Assembly: GCA_035651815.1 (NCBI GenBank) | Contig: DASRFB010000089.1 | Coordinates: forward strand, 12,367-76,366 | Direction: 5' to 3' | DNA from: VBDM01 sp035651815 | Lineage (GTDB): Bacteria; Pseudomonadota; Gammaproteobacteria; Burkholderiales; SG8-39 | DNA: 64,000 nucleotides | Shown: positions 63,163 through 64,000 of the stretch, piece by piece | Layout of the letters: each line of letters opens with the position of its first letter | Numbering within the stretch: position 1 is the stretch's first letter | Position numbers and translations under genes: made by a program | The notes under the pieces: model-generated | Seen by the model: the letters and a program-made list of their open reading frames with translations, nothing else | Databases searched by the model: none | What the model was told of the DNA's origin: nothing

Positions 63163-63280
63163 ACGCGTCTCCTCTCTTTCCACATGGCATCAACGGCGCG
63201 CAAGAAGAATTCCGATCGCCTCCCCCGCCGCCGCACTCACCGCTGTTAAATTTCGCGGTCAAAAAATGTTAGGTCAGCGC

Positions 63281-63300
63281 ATCGCAAGATACCTTGCGAT
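63281..63300. promoter_or_regulatory. Perfect palindrome ATCGCAAG-ATAC-CTTGCGAT
   Basis: 8-bp arms and a 4-nt spacer about 120 bp upstream of the porin start. Could be an operator or a leader hairpin. No regulator assigned. Confidence 0.45.
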
Positions 63301-63512
63301 TGGATGACGTTTGGCTGACGAGAGCCGGGGGCAGCGCATCGGGGTAAACCCTTGGCGCTGTGCTTCAATGATGGCGAGACACGGTTCCAGCGCGGACGAG
63401 GAACTCGGAAAGCGCGAGCTGCGGGCAAACCGAGCGGAGAACGCTGATTCAGCCGGATTTCCGGCAGAAACAAAAGGGTGGTTAGCACGAGACTGGCGGA
63501 GAGAGAGTCCGC

Positions 63513-63529
63513 TGTTGGGCTATCCAACA
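63513..63529. promoter_or_regulatory. Palindrome TGTTGG-GCTAT-CCAACA
   Basis: 6-bp arms with a 5-nt spacer, between the porin and the terminal hypothetical gene. Weak candidate operator. Confidence 0.3.
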
Positions 63530-63587
63530 TTATGACATGCAAGGAATTCTTGTTGAGCCCCTGCCTGTACCCACGTTGCTACCCACA

Positions 63588-63950
63588 TTAAGAAGCCACC
63601 TCCGCTTTGAGCCACCTGACGGCGGCGGCTTCATCGGAAAATTGCTTGCACTCCAATCCGGCGGCGATGGCGCTCTTCTGCAATTCCTGCGGCAGAACAG
63701 CGCCCGGCATCGGAACGACCAGGCCCATCCGTGTCCCGGTCATGCTTCCCGGCGCCGAAAACCTGAGAGCCTCTCGCAGCGCGGCATGACAATGACGGGC
63801 GTCGCTTTCGGACGCGCACGCGATCAGCGCACGCCGCAATCGATTCAGGCGACATACCGACAACAGATGCTCGAGCGCTTGCGCGGCGTCCTCCGGACCC
63901 TTGTCGGGGTCTATCGCCAAGCGTACGAATCCGCCCGGAAATGTGATCAC
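63588..63950 (-). CDS. Hypothetical protein, 120 residues
   Basis: ITFPGGFVRLAIDPDKGPEDAAQALEHLL at the N-terminus, an RLRRALIACASESDARHCHAALREAL middle, and a DEAAAVRWLKAEV end. The alternating pattern and the VRWL end resemble SpoIIAA/STAS-like proteins, which is a weak suggestion. No signal peptide. The last 50 bp of the window hold no further feature that I can support. Confidence 0.55.
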   Translation of the reverse strand: MITFPGGFVRLAIDPDKGPEDAAQALEHLLSVCRLNRLRRALIACASESDARHCHAALREALRFSAPGSMTGTRMGLVVPMPGAVLPQELQKSAIAAGLECKQFSDEAAAVRWLKAEVAS

Positions 63951-64000
63951 CGGCTACCCCTGAGTTCACTTGAGGGGAATTTTACGTCTTCGTCCATCGT

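Larger units (their letters stand above)
63163..63587. other. Porin upstream region without a gene
   Basis: About 425 bp. Less GC-rich than the genes around it. Contains two palindromes (63281-63300 and 63513-63529) but no convincing coding region. A 98-codon minus-strand frame (63246-63542) starts with TTG and has no good ribosome binding site. Confidence 0.5.

Noticed and set aside
63246..63542. 98-codon minus-strand frame upstream of the porin
   Set aside because: TTG start, no good ribosome binding site, no family resemblance, and it runs over both palindromes.

Overview
The window is GC-rich throughout and densely packed. Most neighbouring genes on the same strand overlap by four bases (ATGA or GTGA) or sit a few bases apart, and GTG/TTG starts are common. 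Gene content (aerobic benzoyl-CoA 'box' genes, an hfq-hflX-hflK-hflC-hisZ-purA block behind ndk-rlmN-pilW-rodZ-ispG-hisS-yfgM-bamB-der, a Bug-type solute receptor, a Neisseria/Burkholderia-type porin) points to a betaproteobacterium, probably Burkholderiales-like. Nothing in the sequence names a species.

Layout. 1-7.2 kb: catabolic locus. A benzoate-CoA ligase (cut by the window edge), a gamma-glutamyltransferase homologue and a MioC-like flavodoxin run leftward; boxR-boxC-boxB run rightward from a shared region carrying phased TGCA boxes. 7.2-13.7 kb: an XRE regulator, a PAS-GGDEF diguanylate cyclase, then an iron-related divergon. Leftward is outer-membrane porin - FMN-binding protein - PepSY membrane protein - ApbE flavin transferase; rightward is bfd-bfr (iron storage). 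A Fur-like box lies exactly between the two promoters, with an FNR/Anr-type palindrome beside it. 13.7-23.4 kb: FecR-domain protein, dnaB, the rpsF-priB-rpsR-rplI operon, DUF3606 and DUF3750 genes, rnr-rlmB, tRNA-Leu(CAG) and a MipA-like outer-membrane protein.

23.4-33.9 kb: a twelve-gene leftward operon that is the most interesting block. It encodes ACP, AMP-ligase, hot-dog dehydratase, lysophospholipid-type acyltransferase, LolA-like protein, MMPL exporter, polysaccharide deacetylase, methyltransferase, ketosynthase, chain-length factor, second dehydratase and ketoreductase. This is the aryl-polyene (APE/xanthomonadin-type) type II polyketide plan, but reduced: one ACP, one catalytic ketosynthase, no thioesterase, no glycosyltransferase, no ammonia lyase, plus a deacetylase not in the reference set.

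34-49.4 kb: a long leftward housekeeping array for RNA, membrane quality control and outer-membrane assembly (ndk to purA). 49.4-58.2 kb: a gap with an orphan rightward terminator (candidate small RNA or leader), a TctD/TctE-like two-component system, then tilS, accA, a DNA glycosylase, a DUF6352-like gene, an HNH endonuclease, a thioredoxin-TPR protein and a TerC protein. 58.3-64 kb: an acyltransferase-3 membrane protein that runs into the antisense of tRNA-Arg(ACG), an SmpA/OmlA lipoprotein, a Bug receptor, a 59-residue Cys-rich lipoprotein, an unknown secreted protein, a porin with palindromes upstream, and an unrecognised 120-residue protein.

All functional calls come from reading motifs and protein similarity by eye. 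No database search or folding program was run.
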